From assembly GCF_009930815.1 (NCBI RefSeq), contig NZ_CP022222.1:1964501-2028500 (forward strand): DNA of 64,000 nucleotides. Direction: 5' to 3'. How positions within the stretch are numbered: the stretch's first letter is position 1; every line of letters begins with the position of its first letter. Positions 9,756 through 18,882 of the stretch are shown here, in pieces. Under the pieces are notes generated by a model. That model ran no database searches. It worked only from the letters and a program-made list of their open reading frames with translations, and had not been told where the DNA came from. Made by a program: the position numbers and the translations under genes. The stretch is from Bradyrhizobium sp. CCBAU 051011. Lineage in GTDB: Bacteria > Pseudomonadota > Alphaproteobacteria > Rhizobiales > Xanthobacteraceae.

Positions 9756-9805
9756 CCAATAAAATCAATGACTTGACGTTCGCCCGATTGACTCGTGTGT
9801 ACCAG
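9756..9805 (+). repeat. Putative integrase arm-binding region, left end
   Basis: Just inside the left att core lie ccaataaaatcaatgac (9756-9772), cgcccgattg (9781-9790) and cgtgtgtaccag (ending 9805). The first two have inverted counterparts inside the right end (ttgattttattgg at 38783-38795 and an aatccgggcg block near 38745). The third block recurs there in the same + strand orientation (38735-38744). The 135-225 copy shares the same order of blocks. Inverted arm sites flanking a directly repeated core are typical of tyrosine-integrase attP sites; binding is inferred. Confidence 0.6.
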
Positions 9806-9860
9806 TGTTGTGCCCTGAAGTCGAGCGCCGATCGCCGTTCGCAACTGAACCACGCTAGCT

Positions 9861-9956
9861 CCCCGAGCGCTCCCCCTCACTGGGCTTGCTCCAGCAAACA
9901 TTCCTTCTTCGCTGTTGCCTAAAGACCTGGAGCTCAACCCTGCGCAGGTTAAGCTC
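9861..9956 (+). repeat. C-box plus 27-bp palindrome, copy 1
   Basis: The C-rich box ccccgagcgctccccc (9861-9876) is followed after 53 nt by an imperfect 27-bp palindrome at 9930-9956 with arms GAGCTCAACC and GGTTAAGCTC. The 16-base box is identical to the one at 33311-33326, which stands at the same distance from another palindrome. The intervening bases are not conserved. Function is unknown; no U-tract follows the hairpin, so it is not a standard terminator. Confidence 0.7.
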
Positions 9957-10294
9957 TAAGCGCTATGACGCTTCGATATTCAGACCATCTGCTGCCCGCG
10001 CCCAGGATTCCGTTCTATATCATTTCGATCGGCGAAATGCATTGGCGCGGCTCGGCGCCGGTGTTCTCTGGAGGCTCGACGATCGAAGGGGCTTAGCTGG
10101 CTCCGACGTTACTAACGAACGGTAATGCTTGGCCGCGACGCCTAAGTCGTGCCCCGTCCACCAATCGCTCCAGAAGGAGCACCCCGCCGGTCTTGTCTCG
10201 CTGATAGCGAGCACGCATCGCGCTCGAGCATCGCTTCCCATTCACCATGCAGGAACCAAGCTCCAAGTCGAAGGCGCCTGATGGCTCCGGCCGT

Positions 10295-13200
10295 TCATCC
10301 CCGACAAAGGCCATCGGCAACATTATTGGCCTCGTTGGACTCCTGCACTTCAGTTGCTGCATCAACGATGATCTGGAACCCGCAGTCCGGGGTGAAGCAG
10401 CCCGATGGAATGGTTGCTGCGACGTCAACAGAATTGCCGGCCAGGATCATGGGCGTGTTGACGATGACGGGCGACACCGTCCCGCCAGTGAGGAAGTTCA
10501 CCGTGGTATGTGAGGCTCCCGCTGGAGCAACACCCTGATTCCTGACCGTGACCAGAAGTTTACCGCCGGCCGGATCTCGCCGGCAGAACCCCAACTTGCC
10601 AGCGTCCGGCTTTGGATTAACAGGCACTAGGTCCGGCTGACCCGGTGCCTGCGCAATAGCCCGCTCGCGGATTTGCACCACGTCGATGCTCGGAGTCGCA
10701 CTCAAGGTTCGGCAACATTCATCCTTGCCCCCCGTGCCGGTCGAATAGACGGCCGTTACATCAAGGCTGACGATGCTCCGGATGACCACAAAGCCCTCTA
10801 TATACGACGCAGGAAAACCGTTGGGAAAGAGTCGCTTTTTGACATCGAGGCAATCTACTGCCAGAGCCTCATCTTCGCGCAATTTATCATGGCTGATCGG
10901 TAGGATCTCGCCCGGACGCTGCTCGGCCGGCGGAAAGGTTAGCGCTAGCTTTTTCTTGAAGACAGCTGTTTGTGGGTTGGGATTGTGGACGTTGATGGTG
11001 GTCGCATACAGCCCACGTGCCAGTCGAAGATCGGCTGGATCGTCCTGGATCCCGCATACGAGTTTTGCAGCATACTCGAAACGCGGTTGCGGCGGCTCGA
11101 ACTCGGCCCGCCAGACACCTCGGCCCTGTGTGCCAATGTAGAGCTTCACGCGGTTGGCCGGCTCGTGGTCGAACTGCACGAACCATGGACGGGGCAGATG
11201 CGGCTTGCCGGACATTCCGGAGGAGATCGGATCTGTGATCACCGTCCAGCTGCTCCCGCCATCTGTGCTGAGAAATACTCCCGAATCGGCGCCGCCAGCT
11301 ACCAGGATATTAGGATCTTGCGGGTCGAAGGCGACGAGTGTCGGTTGGGGATAGCCGCCGAATCCCGTAAACGCGGTGGGACCGCGCCGGTTCTGGTACC
11401 GAAAGGCCCCTCCACCTGTCATGGCATTATCAAGGCCGGCATCGTTGACCCAAGTTGTCCCGCCATCAGTAGAGAACATCATGCGCGGCCCGGCTGCGGT
11501 CAGGTTCGAGGCGTAGAGCCTGTTCGGGTTGGCGGGGTCGACAGCAAAGATTCCGACACCCCCGCTTGGCAGATTGCTGTCGATCCGAACCCACGCACTT
11601 GCCGGGTTGGTTCCGACATACCTCCATAATTGATCGGGAGCCCGTCCGTCGCATGCGCCCGCCTCCACGAAAAACGTTGGCTGTCCGCCGGCCAAGGCAA
11701 CGCGGATGCCACATGCACCGGCTGGAGACGTAGCTGCTCCGATCTGAGTCCAAACTATCGGATTCGCTGTCACGTTGTTGGTGATGAACACGCCTTGCGT
11801 CGTAACCACGACGAAATCGGTCGGCCCGAAAGTCCCGACGACGTCGATAGGCCGGAAGCCTGGAATGATCCCCGGCGGATAAGTGTTTACTTCGGCTCCT
11901 CCTGCCATTCCGGGATTACGAAGAAACAGGCGGTTCGCAGGAGGAGGAGAGAAACAGCAGACAGTGTAGAGGACGCGCGCCGGATTGGAGCTGTCGTCGA
12001 AGGCGTCGCAACAATCCCGGTTCGTCCAGGTCGGACTTGGCGCCCCAGCATTGGTTGTTCCAAAGCTGCCGTTGTCTTGATTACCGAAATAGAGATCTTC
12101 GGCGAGCACGCCGGGTTGATCGGCACCCGCCAAAGCCCAAAGCCAGAGCGCATGCGGAGTGACATTGGGTTGCTGCCAGAATGGACGGTGGCAATCCGGG
12201 CTCGTCTCCCTGGTGTTGAAGTAAACACCGCCATCTGACGAGAAAAGGACGGGGCAGGCATTTTCGTTGACTCCCGGGGCGAACGCGATAGCCGCGACGT
12301 CGTCATGACCACCTGCGCTTCGCGTAAAGGGACCATCCCAGCCGGTCGGCGGCGTCGGCGGCAGCACAGTACCTGTCGTTGCCATCGGGCAACGAAGGCC
12401 GCCGCCGGAAGGATTGCTTCGACAGCCACCGCGATAAAGCCGCACATCGCCATACCAGAGATCGAAAGCCTGGGCCTCAGCGCCAGGCACCGTCCGAGCG
12501 TTTGTCTCCACAAAGGGAATACGGCCTTGGCGGCGTGAGTCAGGAGTGCCCAGTCGAACCCAGTTGGCTCCGCCGTTATCAGTCTCCCACACGTCTGCGC
12601 CTACAGCCGCAAACACGACGTCACGCTCGTGCGGAGAGGCTGCTATCGAGCATAGGCCGGACGGCAAACCGCTACCTGCAGTCCACGTAACCCCTGCATC
12701 CAAAGACCGAAAATGTCCGTCGTCCCCGCAGATGTCCACGACCCGACCGTGGTGTGCGACCACATCCCACACGTTGGTTGCAGGGTCATTCGGCGTCGGA
12801 TCGACAAAGGTCCAGGTTGAGCCAGCGTCATTGCTGATCGCGAGACCGCAATTCGTTCCAGCATAGACGCGGTCCGGATTCCGCCGGTCGATGCTGATGC
12901 CGAACGCAGACGGTTCTTCGCTGCGCGCTTGAATGCAGGCACCCGCTGGGGGAACGCTGCTGATTGGCCTCGTCCAGGTCGCACCGCCATCATTGCTGAC
13001 ATTGATGCCCGCTCGGCTGCCAAGGCGACCATCGTAGAACGAAGTGGCGATCACCCGCTGGGGCTGCTCCGGCAACACCTCGATATCCCAAGTAACAACC
13101 GGCAGATGGCCATCAAGCCGCGCCCAGGTCCGGCCACGATCTGTGCTCTTGTAGATGCCGCCCCACTCTGTCGCCGCATAGAACGTATTCGGGTCACGCT

Positions 13201-13393
13201 CTACTGAGGCTAGTCCGTTCACTCGGCCTCCGCTGGCGCCGTCCGGATCCGTTGGATGAAGCGTTGATTGATTGGGGTTGATGTCCGTGAACGAAACTTG
13301 GCCGAAAGCAGGAGTTCCGGCCATCAATGCACTGGAAAGCAGCCAAAGGCCAAGGACTCGATGGCCCACATTCGCAATAAAATCGCTCCACAT
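10295..13393 (-). CDS. Secreted BNR/sortilin-type beta-propeller protein with C-terminal CARDB domain
   Basis: 1032 residues. A signal peptide covers about residues 1-31 (hydrophobic core LGLWLLSSALMAG, cleavage near AFGQ). At least eight Asp-box style turns follow, for example STDRGRTW, SNDGGATW, SNDAGSTW, STDGGTTW and STDGGSSW, spread over about 50-740 as expected for one or two beta-propellers. The last about 110 residues resemble a CARDB adhesion domain (LLVTVRNQGVAPAG, EVQESNEANNVADG). The architecture suggests an exported, surface or extracellular binding protein. No glycosidase catalytic residues could be assigned. The start has AGGAG 8 nt upstream. It is the second gene of a pair with the fibronectin-like protein 75 nt upstream. 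Confidence 0.85.
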   Translation of the reverse strand: MWSDFIANVGHRVLGLWLLSSALMAGTPAFGQVSFTDINPNQSTLHPTDPDGASGGRVNGLASVERDPNTFYAATEWGGIYKSTDRGRTWARLDGHLPVVTWDIEVLPEQPQRVIATSFYDGRLGSRAGINVSNDGGATWTRPISSVPPAGACIQARSEEPSAFGISIDRRNPDRVYAGTNCGLAISNDAGSTWTFVDPTPNDPATNVWDVVAHHGRVVDICGDDGHFRSLDAGVTWTAGSGLPSGLCSIAASPHERDVVFAAVGADVWETDNGGANWVRLGTPDSRRQGRIPFVETNARTVPGAEAQAFDLWYGDVRLYRGGCRSNPSGGGLRCPMATTGTVLPPTPPTGWDGPFTRSAGGHDDVAAIAFAPGVNENACPVLFSSDGGVYFNTRETSPDCHRPFWQQPNVTPHALWLWALAGADQPGVLAEDLYFGNQDNGSFGTTNAGAPSPTWTNRDCCDAFDDSSNPARVLYTVCCFSPPPANRLFLRNPGMAGGAEVNTYPPGIIPGFRPIDVVGTFGPTDFVVVTTQGVFITNNVTANPIVWTQIGAATSPAGACGIRVALAGGQPTFFVEAGACDGRAPDQLWRYVGTNPASAWVRIDSNLPSGGVGIFAVDPANPNRLYASNLTAAGPRMMFSTDGGTTWVNDAGLDNAMTGGGAFRYQNRRGPTAFTGFGGYPQPTLVAFDPQDPNILVAGGADSGVFLSTDGGSSWTVITDPISSGMSGKPHLPRPWFVQFDHEPANRVKLYIGTQGRGVWRAEFEPPQPRFEYAAKLVCGIQDDPADLRLARGLYATTINVHNPNPQTAVFKKKLALTFPPAEQRPGEILPISHDKLREDEALAVDCLDVKKRLFPNGFPASYIEGFVVIRSIVSLDVTAVYSTGTGGKDECCRTLSATPSIDVVQIRERAIAQAPGQPDLVPVNPKPDAGKLGFCRRDPAGGKLLVTVRNQGVAPAGASHTTVNFLTGGTVSPVIVNTPMILAGNSVDVAATIPSGCFTPDCGFQIIVDAATEVQESNEANNVADGLCRG

Positions 13394-13468
13394 AGCTGCG
13401 CTCCTAATTCAATCGATCGCAAAAAAGACAATCAGCAGGTGGCGGCTGTCTGTGGCGTCACTCTCCAT

Positions 13469-13948
13469 CTATCGGGGCGGTCGGGGAGGTTCTACAAAAT
13501 CGACTGGACAGATCGGCGCTTCGTAACGCGCCGTTTCGCTAGAAATCCAGCCCTGGGCCGTCAGCACCAGGACTCGCCAGTAGTAATTAATGCCGGGTCG
13601 AGCATCGTCCCAAACCAATCGATTTTGGGCGCTGGGCACACGGGCGACCGTCTCAAATCTTTCTGTTTGAAAACCATCTCTGAACATCGAAATGTCGATG
13701 CGTTGCGCCTGAACCTCAGTCGTAGGGGATGCCCAGGTGAACTCCGCTACTCCCTTTCCGAGATTCACATCGCTGCAGCGCGCGACCACCCGTAGCGCGC
13801 TAGGCGATTGCGAGCCGCCTGTTTCTAATATGCGTTCCGGTTGAGTGCCGCGGTCACGAGGCGGCCGCGCCTCATCGACTTGGGCGCGGGCTGGCGGCAG
13901 GATAGCCAACAGTACACAAGCAGCCTGTAGGTAAGACGCAACTCTCAT
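13469..13948 (-). CDS. Small secreted protein with fibronectin type III-like domain
   Basis: 159 residues. A signal peptide with core AACVLLAILPPARA ends near residue 22, so the product is exported. The remainder resembles one Ig-like or fibronectin type III fold: alternating strands, FTWASP, RLVWDDARPGINYYWRVLVLTAQGW, ending proline-rich. No catalytic motif is visible. The gene is 75 nt upstream of the large BNR/CARDB protein on the same strand. The two probably form an operon and may act together outside the cell (inference). Family assignment is by pattern only. Confidence 0.7.
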   Translation of the reverse strand: MRVASYLQAACVLLAILPPARAQVDEARPPRDRGTQPERILETGGSQSPSALRVVARCSDVNLGKGVAEFTWASPTTEVQAQRIDISMFRDGFQTERFETVARVPSAQNRLVWDDARPGINYYWRVLVLTAQGWISSETARYEAPICPVDFVEPPRPPR

Positions 13949-14441
13949 GAGGCGCCTCCACGATCAACTGTCCGCAAGGGCCCGCGTATCTCGGTACAAA
14001 CATAACATAGCCGCTTCTTGTCGACAACGTGGCGTTGTATCGGTGCCCCCGGAACTTGCGGAGTGGGCTCGCTCGGAATGGATGGTCTGAATTTCCCCAT
14101 CCTTGCAGAGTTTTAGAATAGAGCCCGAGCAGCAGGATTTCTAGGATTGGTTCATAAGAATACCCGACGACTCCCCTGAGGAGCACTTAACGCCCGCGAA
14201 AACAATTATTGCTGAGACTTTTCGGGTGCGAGCTCAACCCTGCGGAGGTTAAGCTCCGCAGGGTGGTCCGCTAGGATGTCAGCCTTCAGGGGTGAAGCGG
14301 AAAAACATCTGCTCGCTGGGCACCTTCCGCCTTTGGACCCACAGCGGAAGTTGGCCAGCATTCCGGTTTTCTGATTCAGGAGGGTGTCGCACGGCCATAC
14401 GCGCGGAGGCGGCAGAAATGCCGGCGCTCCCCCCGCATCGA
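13949..14441. other. Non-coding stretch with palindrome copy 2
   Basis: About 490 bases without a supported gene. The notable content is the palindrome at 14230-14256, which extends into a longer hairpin to 14264, and a half C-box near 14171. Short open frames here show no coding character. Confidence 0.5.
14171..14264 (+). repeat. 27-bp palindrome copy 2 with half C-box
   Basis: The palindrome at 14230-14256 differs from copy 1 by a single base. Its inner part makes a perfect 11-bp stem, ACCCTGCGGAG (14237-14247) with CTCCGCAGGGT (14254-14264). Upstream there is only a half box, ctcccctga (14171-14179), about 60 nt from the palindrome. The other copies have a full two-part box at about 70 nt, so this copy seems to have lost about 10 nt. 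Confidence 0.6.
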
Positions 14442-14936
14442 TCACATCTCGGCCATCTTCGTAAGCACCCGCTGCACGAGCGTGGGATGGCGATAGACGC
14501 TGCGCGGCTTCAATAGATGTTGGACCTCAATGGTCAGCTTGTGGACGGCCGGATCTTCGTCGGCGAGCCGGGTCAGGGCGATCCCGAATTTGAGCGTGGT
14601 CTCAAAATCCGCCGGACGTTGCCCCCGGATATCGGGAAACACGAAGTCAAGTTTGGCCACCGACCACGGCGTCTCGATCAACGTCTGCACCTCGGCGAAG
14701 AAAGCGGGCGCCAGCGCAGCGATTGGATTGCTGTATTCCCCTAGCTCGAGCAGCCTCTGCAGCAGGCACGCCTCCAGCGCAGCCACGCTCATGCCCTGAC
14801 CGTAGACGGGATTGAAGCGGCAGATTGCGTCGCTGATGGGCAAGAGCCCGCGGGGGAAGACGTCAAGTCGCTCGAAATGGCTCCTGAATTTCATTTGGTC
14901 CGCCGATGGCACGCGCGATAGTGGCCGTATCAGAGA
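14442..14936 (-). pseudogene. C-terminal remnant of FAD-dependent aromatic hydroxylase-type monooxygenase
   Basis: Only about 165 codons remain, against roughly 400-500 in the family. The frame shows LIRPLSRV, then FERLDVFPRGLLPISDAICRF and NPVYGQGMSVAALEA. The second and third are the classic flavin-binding segment near the C-terminus of PHBH-like monooxygenases, where the usual GDA reads SDA. An in-frame TGA lies just upstream of the conserved part, and no Rossmann N-terminus exists nearby on either strand. The longest frame starting with a GTG at 14912 would still lack the FAD-binding GxGxxG. I conclude it is a truncated relic stranded between the secreted-protein pair and the SPFH operon. 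Confidence 0.75.
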
Positions 14937-15106
14937 AGGTCACATCGAGACCGTCGCAGCATATCTAAGCGGAAGCATCAGGAACTCAGGCTGTTAAACC
15001 GCTGCCTGGCAACCTCGCTGAAGCTGTGGCAGGAGGGCTCGACCGGTTCTGGTCGAGCGGCTAGAGCTGGGCCGAAAGGCACCCGTGATGCTGTGCTGGA
15101 CAGAAT

Positions 15107-16078
15107 CTACCGGCCTCTCACTCGCAAGTTGACCGGGGCCTGTCCACCCTCTGTATCCAGGATGTAAGCTTTCACTCTGGGCAGAGCCCTCTCCATGGCT
15201 TCAAGATAGAGGCGGGTGCGCGTGAGTTCGGGGGCCTTCGCATACTCTTGCTGCAAAGCTTTGAGGCGAGTGGTCGTGCCTATGGCTTGCGCTATACGCT
15301 GCTCACGCCGGCTCTGCGCTGCCTGGACCAGTGTGTGCGCCTCCCCGCGAGCCTTGGGCAGAAGGTTGGCCGCATAGACCCGCGCCTCGTTGCGCGAGCG
15401 CTCGCGATCGGCCATGGCGTCCGCCACGTCTTGAAAGGCCTGTGCCACCGCCGCGTCAAGCGTCATGGCCATGATGCTGGAAGCCGTGATCTGAACCCCG
15501 CTTCGGTAGCGATCGAGGAGCTCCTGAGTCCGTATCTTCACTCTATCCTGGATGGCAAGCCGGCCTGTGGTCAAGACCTCATCAACCGACATGCCGGCCA
15601 AAACCTCTGTGAGCACACTTTCGGCAAGCCCGCCGATCAGTGCTCTTGTGTCTTCCACATGCAGCAGGAAGTCGGCAGGATCGCGTATCACGTATTGTAG
15701 CACGAGCGCGATGCTTAGGATGTTCGTGTCACCAGTCAGCAGCTCCATTCCAATCACGGTCTCCTGCTCGCCCTCGGGCAAAGCGAAGCCCACGCCGACT
15801 TTCGAGACACTTGTGGTCTTAAGCACATCGACCCGGTCGACGGGCCAGGGGAAACGCCAGTGCATGCCGGGGCCCAGGCGGGCATGGGGCGCGCCGAGGC
15901 GGCGCGCCAAAGCTTGCTCGTCCGTTGCGACGAGATGGAAGCCCGTGGCGAAGTAGGCCGCGATCAGCAGGAGCAAGAAGACGATACCGCCCCGGAGTGC
16001 GTAAGCGCGCCACCGCGGTTGCCTGGGGGCACTTTCCGCGCCGTCCTGTGGCACCACATGTTCGTGGCTGGCCGTCAT
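15107..16078 (-). CDS. HflK-like SPFH/band 7 membrane protein
   Basis: 323 residues. One N-terminal membrane segment (ALRGGIVFLLLLIAAYFATGF) precedes an SPFH domain: VATDEQALARRLG, GPGMHWRFPWPVDRVDVLKTT, SIALVLQYVIRDPADFLLHV. A charged helical tail follows with AKARGEA-like repeats near 240. The PWPVD motif and QYVIRDP are HflK-type. In the known system HflK and HflC form a periplasm-facing ring around FtsH; no FtsH is encoded here. Its start overlaps the upstream HflC-like gene by 4 nt (ATGA), so translation is coupled. It is the last gene of the five-gene operon 20928-15107. It is probably an accessory paralogue rather than the housekeeping hflK. Confidence 0.85.
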   Translation of the reverse strand: MTASHEHVVPQDGAESAPRQPRWRAYALRGGIVFLLLLIAAYFATGFHLVATDEQALARRLGAPHARLGPGMHWRFPWPVDRVDVLKTTSVSKVGVGFALPEGEQETVIGMELLTGDTNILSIALVLQYVIRDPADFLLHVEDTRALIGGLAESVLTEVLAGMSVDEVLTTGRLAIQDRVKIRTQELLDRYRSGVQITASSIMAMTLDAAVAQAFQDVADAMADRERSRNEARVYAANLLPKARGEAHTLVQAAQSRREQRIAQAIGTTTRLKALQQEYAKAPELTRTRLYLEAMERALPRVKAYILDTEGGQAPVNLRVRGR

Positions 16079-17109
16079 GGCGATTCCCCGCGTGACGGTG
16101 GCTGCTGACCTTCCACACCAGCGCCCACGGACTCGCCGTTCCTGGGACGAGCCTTGGGCGGCGGGCTAAGATCCCGCGCGACCGATGCGCTAGGCTGCAG
16201 CATCTGCAGGAGTTCGGACTCGGCCGGCAGGAACAGGGTCGTCTTGTCGTCGAGGATACGATCATAGGCCTCGAGCGTGCGGACGAGCTTGAAGAAGGGT
16301 AGGTCAGCGCCAAACTCGCGCGCGTAGACACGCATCGCCTCAGCGTCGCCTTCGCCGTCGAGTCGCCTTGCAAGTTCGTTGGCATCGGCGAGGATGCGTG
16401 CCTTCTGCCGATCAGCTTCGGCGATGATCCGCCTCGACTCGGCCTTCCCGTCGGAGCGCAGCTGCATGGTGATGCGGGCCCGCTCCGCTTTCATCCGCTC
16501 GAAGACGCTCTGCCGGTTTAGCTGAGGCAGGGCGAGTTCACGCACACCGAGATCGATCACCTCGATACCGTAGGCGGGCGCAACAAGAGCCTGAACACCG
16601 GCTCGTACCTCCGCGACTATGGCCCCGAACCGGTTCTCCGAAGCATGCGGCGCGATGAGGGAGGCGAAGCTGTGGCGGCCGAGCACTGCACCGACTTCAC
16701 CGACGATAGCCTCCGTAAGCCGCTGCTCGGCATCGTCGCGCGTGGCAAGCGTCGCGAGGAAGCGCGTCGGTTCGGCGATGCGCCAGGTAGCGAGCGTGGC
16801 AACGGACACGTTCTTCCGGTCCGCCGTGACGTACTCAACGGGCCGAGTGCTCAAGTATAGGAGGCGTTTGTCGAACCGCTGCACACGCTCGAAGGGCAGT
16901 TTGAAGCCTAGGCCCGGCTCTTCAACGAGTTGCACGATCCGGCCGAAGCGCGTGACCATCCCGTTCTCAGTGATATCTAACGTGAAGAGGCTCGCAAGGG
17001 CCGACAGAACCAGCACGGCGATAGCGGCAGGCGTCAGCACCCGGAGCGCCACCCTCCGTCTGCCGCCCGCGCGGCTCATCCTGCCAACTCCAGGGTGAGC
17101 TGCCTTCAT
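16075..17109 (-). CDS. HflC-like SPFH/band 7 membrane protein
   Basis: 344 residues. A membrane segment (ALRVLTPAAIAVLVLSALASLF) is followed by ENGMVTRFGRIVQLVEEPGLGFKLPF, TADRKNVSVATLATWRIAEPTRF and ERMKAERARITMQLRSDGKAESRRI. These are HflC hallmarks, the last being the long helix of the SPFH C-terminal region. The tail is proline-rich. The gene overlaps its neighbours on both sides by 4 nt and so sits in a coupled trio with the CDF-SPFH fusion upstream and the HflK-like gene downstream. Partnering as a hetero-oligomeric ring with those two is inferred. Confidence 0.86.
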   Translation of the reverse strand: MKAAHPGVGRMSRAGGRRRVALRVLTPAAIAVLVLSALASLFTLDITENGMVTRFGRIVQLVEEPGLGFKLPFERVQRFDKRLLYLSTRPVEYVTADRKNVSVATLATWRIAEPTRFLATLATRDDAEQRLTEAIVGEVGAVLGRHSFASLIAPHASENRFGAIVAEVRAGVQALVAPAYGIEVIDLGVRELALPQLNRQSVFERMKAERARITMQLRSDGKAESRRIIAEADRQKARILADANELARRLDGEGDAEAMRVYAREFGADLPFFKLVRTLEAYDRILDDKTTLFLPAESELLQMLQPSASVARDLSPPPKARPRNGESVGAGVEGQQPPSRGESP

Positions 17110-18839
17110 CGGTTGCCCCCCGCGCTGATCGGAGGATCAAGGAGCCAAAGGTCGAGGTCTTTGATGGCACTCGCCTTCGGCCGGACAAGCTTGTGCACCT
17201 TCGGCAACACGTCCTCGATCGTCTCCATCTGCAAGCGGAATGCGGCCAATTCGGGCGCTTGCCGAAATGCCTCGACCTGTAGGCTGAACGCCAGCGCCTC
17301 GCCGCGAGCGCGGCGGACCTGTTCCTCCTGGACGGCGAGGGCACCCTCGACCGTCGCCGCGGCCTCTCCTTTCGCTTCGTTTACCTCCTCGGCGGCGAAC
17401 CCCTTGGCGCGGTTGATCGTGCGCAGCTTGTCCTCTTGTGCACTAGCCACGTCCCGCTCGGCGTCGTGTGCCTCCTGGGGCGAATGCACGTAGACCAAGC
17501 GCACCGAGACGAGCGCGATGCCGGCGTTCAGACGATCTAGGCGCGCCTGAACGAACTCATGCAGTCGCGCCTCGACCTCGGCTCTGGCGTTTGTTAGCAA
17601 CGCGTCGATTCGCTGAGTGGCAACAACGCTGCGCAGCGCTGATCGAGTAAGGCTCCGGACGAGCGCCTCAGGCTCCGCCAGGTTTGTGACGTAGACCACC
17701 GGATCCCTGACGCGGTACTGCACGGTTAACCGAAGATCGATGAGGTTGGCATCACCGGTCAGGAGGAAGGACTCGCCCTCCAGCACCTCGCGCTGGAACC
17801 AGGAGCCCTTGGCCTTGATCGCCTCCGGCACTGGATTCGAGGGCCCGCCTACTGTGAGCCGCTCGCGGGCGAGTGTGCGCGTCGTCAAGCTCTCGTCCGC
17901 CTGACTGCGGAAACCGAGCTCTGCACTCCGCGTGCGTTCGGTTTCGACGAGACGGTGCGTCTCGATTGGCCAGGGCAGGCGGTAGTGTAGACCTGGGCCA
18001 AGGTCGGCCGCGACGATGCGAGCAAACCGGAGGCGCAGGCCGATCTCCCCGGACTGGATCGTAAAGAAGCCGCTTGCGAGCCAGAGGAGGACCAGGCTTG
18101 CCAATGCCCCGATCTTCACGCGGGTGTCAGTAACAAACACGCGGGTCGCGGGCGCAAACCTCTCGCGCAGCCGGACCCACTCCGGCGGCGCGTGCGAGTG
18201 CGGCACGTGCGTGTGGCGCGAGATTTCCCCGGTCCGGAGCTCACGCACCGCCTGTCGCAGGATTTGAGCGGATGACCACAGGAACAATCCCGCCATGATG
18301 GCGGCCACGATCAGGTCGGGCCACTTGGTCGCGGTTGCCCAAACGCCGATCGCAGCGAGCATCACGGCGACGTTGCCGATCGCATCGTTACGCGAGCAAA
18401 GCCACACGGACCGCACGTTGGCGTCGCCATCCTTGTAGCGCACGAGGATGACGACACTAGCCACGTTGGCAGCGAGAGCCAGGAAACCGATGGCGCCCAT
18501 GATCTCGGCGCGCGGCACACCGAGCACAAGCACGTGATAGGCGGTCGCCCCAAACACCCACAAGCCCATCAGCGTGAGGCTGACGCCTTTCACAAAGGCC
18601 GCACGCGCCCGGACCCGAACGGATGCACCGATGACCGCGAGGCTGATACCGTAGGTCGCCGCGTCGCCCAGAAAGTCGAGAGCGTCGGCCTGCAGCGCTT
18701 GTGAGCCGGCGAGTGCGCCGGCGCCCATTTCCACCAGGAACATCGCGGCATTGATTGCAATGACGATCCAAAGTCGCCGCTTGTAATCAGCCGACAAGCC
18801 TTCGAAGGTGGCGCCTTCTCCGCAACAGCCTACGCCCAT
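17106..18839 (-). CDS. Cation diffusion facilitator fused to HflK-like SPFH domain
   Basis: 577 residues. The N-terminal part (about 20-210) is a six-helix CDF transporter. Helix 2 carries DFLGD (DxxxD, as in FieF-type pumps) and helix 5 carries DAIGN, where HxxxD is usual. The normal CDF cytoplasmic dimer domain is missing. A His-rich linker, HTHVPHSHAP, leads instead to a seventh membrane helix and a full HflK-like SPFH domain (SGEIGLRLRFARIV, PGLHYRLPWPIE, LTVQYRVRDPVVYV, AKGEAAATVEGAL). The start at 18839 (MGVGCCGEG) avoids overlap with the acetamidase gene that ends at 18883; the frame is open to 18941. The HTH-H-H linker and the Cys pair near the start could bind metal. A metal-exporting SPFH ring is a hypothesis. 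Confidence 0.84.
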   Translation of the reverse strand: MGVGCCGEGATFEGLSADYKRRLWIVIAINAAMFLVEMGAGALAGSQALQADALDFLGDAATYGISLAVIGASVRVRARAAFVKGVSLTLMGLWVFGATAYHVLVLGVPRAEIMGAIGFLALAANVASVVILVRYKDGDANVRSVWLCSRNDAIGNVAVMLAAIGVWATATKWPDLIVAAIMAGLFLWSSAQILRQAVRELRTGEISRHTHVPHSHAPPEWVRLRERFAPATRVFVTDTRVKIGALASLVLLWLASGFFTIQSGEIGLRLRFARIVAADLGPGLHYRLPWPIETHRLVETERTRSAELGFRSQADESLTTRTLARERLTVGGPSNPVPEAIKAKGSWFQREVLEGESFLLTGDANLIDLRLTVQYRVRDPVVYVTNLAEPEALVRSLTRSALRSVVATQRIDALLTNARAEVEARLHEFVQARLDRLNAGIALVSVRLVYVHSPQEAHDAERDVASAQEDKLRTINRAKGFAAEEVNEAKGEAAATVEGALAVQEEQVRRARGEALAFSLQVEAFRQAPELAAFRLQMETIEDVLPKVHKLVRPKASAIKDLDLWLLDPPISAGGNR

Positions 18840-18882
18840 GTTCAGAGCCCTACGCTTCCTGAAGTCTCCATTTAGTGCAACC

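Larger units (their letters stand above)
9303..10294. other. Module junction, non-coding
   Basis: About 990 bases without a supported gene. From left to right it holds: the upstream region of the patatin gene, with ctgagactcatttt ending at 9402; the exact att core at 9717-9735 and its arm sequence to 9805; and a C-rich box plus 27-bp palindrome at 9861-9956. Downstream of 9956 I see nothing further until the end of the BNR-repeat gene. Confidence 0.6.

Noticed and set aside
15107..17109. Housekeeping hflK-hflC
   Set aside because: The order, the fusion partner, the extra copies and the place in an island point to accessory paralogues; the housekeeping pair should lie elsewhere.
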